From positions 505 through 6,902 of the forward strand of contig DBWE01000090.1 in NCBI GenBank assembly GCA_002308315.1: DNA of 6,398 nt, in the 5' to 3' direction. Each line of letters begins with the position of its first letter. The first letter of the stretch is position 1. The DNA is from Clostridiales bacterium UBA1246. Its GTDB lineage: Bacteria > Bacillota > Clostridia > Oscillospirales > Oscillospiraceae. A model generated the notes under the pieces. It had not been told where the DNA came from, did not search any database, and saw nothing but the letters and a program-made list of their open reading frames with translations. The translations under genes and the position numbers were made by a program. Shown here in pieces: positions 5,976 to 6,398 of the stretch.

Positions 5976-6398
5976 TTATTTCACACTGAATAAGATGTCG
6001 CCGTAGGTCGGGAAGGGCCAATAGCTCTTTGCCGTAAGCAGCTCCGCCCTGTCGCAGGGAATGCGCAGCTCGCTCATCCGGGGCAGCACGCTGTCGCGTA
6101 TGAGCTCCGATTCCGCGATGATGTCCTCCGCGTTCCCAAGCCCCATGACGGCCTTTTCCAGATCGTCGGTGATCTCGGCGATGCGGTCCGTCAGAGCGGA
6201 GAGCTCCGTGACCAGCTCCTTTTCGTAGCCGCACGCGAGCTCGGGGAAGAGAGCCTTCTTGTCGGCGGCCTGCTTTGCCAGATCCGAGGTGAAGCGCGTT
6301 ATCGCGGGGGCTATGCGCTTATGTACCATGCTGATCATGGTGTTGGCCTCGATGACGACGGTCCTGCAGTAGTTTTCGAGCATGATGTCGCGCCTGGA
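5976..6398 (-). CDS. glnN: Glutamine synthetase type III, C-terminal fragment (cut by right edge)
   Basis: The last 140 codons of a gene that enters from the right edge. The visible protein matches the C-terminal end of type III glutamine synthetases, which are about 700 residues long, so roughly a fifth is present. Landmarks are RRDIMLENYCRTVVIEANTM near the edge, a helical, charged middle section, and the closing YWPFPTYGDILF shortly before the stop. This C-terminal helical region and its ending are specific to GSIII and absent from the shorter type I enzymes. The active-site domain lies outside the window and cannot be checked. The enzyme makes glutamine from glutamate, ammonia and ATP in the cytoplasm. 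The stop (TAA, 5978..5976) is 22 bases before the Amt-P-II gene, fitting joint control of ammonium capture. A methionine at 6383 is internal, since the frame stays open and family-like to the edge. Confidence 0.9.
   Translation of the reverse strand, partial: SRRDIMLENYCRTVVIEANTMISMVHKRIAPAITRFTSDLAKQAADKKALFPELACGYEKELVTELSALTDRIAEITDDLEKAVMGLGNAEDIIAESELIRDSVLPRMSELRIPCDRAELLTAKSYWPFPTYGDILFSVK

Larger units (their letters stand above)
1..6398 (-). other. Probable single operon: glutamine synthetase III, amt-PII, asnB, glmS, purC, purA
   Basis: All six genes lie on one strand with gaps of 22, 10, 18 and 32 bases and one 4-base overlap. None of the gaps contains a GC-rich stem followed by a T-run on the transcribed strand, nor room for a full -35/-10 promoter with leader. 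The functions link: ammonium uptake, glutamine synthesis, then glutamine-using (AsnB, GlmS) and aspartate-using (AsnB, PurC, PurA) enzymes. The promoter and any nitrogen-responsive leader would lie beyond the right edge, and the operon may continue left beyond purA. Promoters inside coding sequence cannot be excluded by eye. Confidence 0.8.

Noticed and set aside
5976..6383. A stand-alone 135-residue protein starting at the methionine at 6383
   Set aside because: The frame stays open to the window edge with family-like residues before that methionine, and the whole stretch matches the C-terminus of GSIII, so it is a gene fragment cut by the window.
1..6398. Mobile elements, CRISPR arrays, tRNA or rRNA genes, or a defence system
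   Set aside because: No transposase, recombinase, spaced direct repeats, tRNA-like folds or rRNA sequence were seen on either strand, and nearly every base is taken up by conserved metabolic genes.

Overview
The window is one uninterrupted run of six genes, all on the minus strand. It suggests a GC-rich member of the Firmicutes, most likely an anaerobic Clostridia of the gut or rumen type. Three things point there: strong Shine-Dalgarno sites (GGAGGT before purC and purA), a type III glutamine synthetase, and an ammonium transporter with a P-II domain fused to its C-terminus. The assignment rests on gene content and protein motifs, not on a marker gene, so it is tentative below class level.

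Read in the direction of transcription (right to left), the order is: the C-terminal end of a type III glutamine synthetase (cut by the right edge); an Amt ammonium channel fused to a P-II sensor domain; glutamine-hydrolysing asparagine synthetase (asnB); glucosamine-6-phosphate synthase (glmS); SAICAR synthetase (purC); and the first codons of adenylosuccinate synthetase (purA, cut by the left edge). The gaps are 22, 10, 18 and 32 bases, followed by a 4-base ATGA overlap between purC and purA. No internal gap has room for a promoter or terminator of ordinary size, so the genes are most simply read as one operon whose promoter lies beyond the right edge.

The genes make biochemical sense together. 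Ammonium enters through Amt, sensed by its own P-II domain, and is fixed into glutamine by glutamine synthetase. AsnB and GlmS then spend glutamine amide nitrogen. AsnB, PurC and PurA all use aspartate as a substrate. The cluster therefore runs from nitrogen capture to nitrogen spending on asparagine, amino sugars (cell wall) and purines.

The points most worth a second look are these. The P-II domain lacks the tyrosine that is uridylylated in enterobacterial P-II proteins, although most of its nucleotide and 2-oxoglutarate residues are kept. glmS is placed where no glmS ribozyme can precede it. No mobile elements, RNA genes, CRISPR arrays or phage genes are visible. No stretch longer than 32 bases is without a gene.
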